Shown here piece by piece: positions 5,856 through 5,888 of a DNA stretch of 5,888 nucleotides (position 1 is the first letter of the stretch; each line of letters opens with the position of its first letter). The stretch spans positions 1-5,888 of the forward strand of contig JAGLYT010000106.1 of the NCBI GenBank assembly GCA_023132075.1, given 5' to 3'. This DNA is from a bacterium (GTDB lineage: Bacteria > CBDUZB01 > JAGLHV01). The position numbers were made by a program, and so were the translations under genes. The notes below the pieces were generated by a model. It had not been told where the DNA came from. It made no database searches and saw only the letters and a list, made by a program, of their open reading frames with translations.

Positions 5856-5888
5856 CAAAAAAATGAAGGCAAAATGTGTTTTGAACGA

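Larger units (their letters stand above)
5655..5888. other. Non-coding region upstream of the transferase gene
   Basis: No reading frame here looks coding on either strand. Minus-strand features are the tandem ribosome binding site, a TATTAT sequence (5694-5699) without a credible -35 box at 16-18 bases, and an isolated AAGGAGG (5814-5820 region) with no ATG, GTG or TTG start at the right distance. The right part holds short inverted and tandem repeats described separately. A promoter for the transferase and ligase genes is expected here or beyond the right edge, but I cannot point to one with confidence. Confidence 0.5.

Noticed and set aside
5858-5886. Possible terminator of a gene beyond the right edge: minus-strand CAAAACACATTTTG followed eight bases later by a run of seven T
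   Set aside because: The stem is only five A/T-rich pairs, and no gene end is visible in the window to go with it.

Overview
This is an AT-rich bacterial window in which every convincing gene lies on the minus strand, so transcription runs from high to low coordinates. In that order it carries a polyprenyl-phosphate sugar-1-phosphate transferase (WecA/TagO branch of the MraY superfamily), an O-antigen ligase/polymerase (Wzy_C fold) with a C-terminal TPR tail, a flavoprotein of the UDP-galactopyranose mutase type, a GT4 glycosyltransferase, and the first 81 codons of a 3-isopropylmalate dehydratase large subunit (leuC), which runs off the left edge. The first four form a surface-polysaccharide cassette; leuC belongs to leucine biosynthesis and is joined to it by a 16-bp gene overlap.

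Layout. Positions 5655-5888 are a non-coding upstream region with short repeats and no convincing promoter. The transferase (4641-5654) and the ligase/polymerase (3034-4620) are 20 bp apart and probably cotranscribed. Positions 2807-3033 are the only real internal gap. They hold a good extended -10 promoter (2914-2943), a perfect 17-bp inverted repeat in the predicted mRNA leader (2835-2881), and a strong ribosome binding site (2811-2816) that moves the flavoprotein start to a GTG at 2806. The flavoprotein, GT4 gene and leuC then follow with a 27-bp gap and a 16-bp overlap, consistent with one transcript.

How the genes could work together (inference). The transferase would load the first sugar phosphate onto undecaprenyl phosphate at the inner face of the membrane. 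The GT4 enzyme would add a sugar from a nucleotide donor. The flavoprotein would isomerise or otherwise modify a nucleotide sugar, as its relatives make UDP-galactofuranose. The Wzy_C protein would polymerise the glycan or transfer it to an acceptor on the outer side of the membrane. The leuC link suggests a compact genome that packs unrelated genes into one transcript.

Organism. Low GC, tight packing and a lone surface-glycan set suggest an uncultivated, probably Gram-negative, anaerobic lineage such as Omnitrophota or a similar candidate phylum. This is an impression, not a demonstrated placement. I see no tRNA, rRNA, CRISPR array, transposase or phage gene. The most interesting points are the leader inverted repeat, the altered substrate-site residue in the mutase-like flavoprotein, the TPR fusion and the leuC overlap; I do not see clear evidence of a wholly new system.
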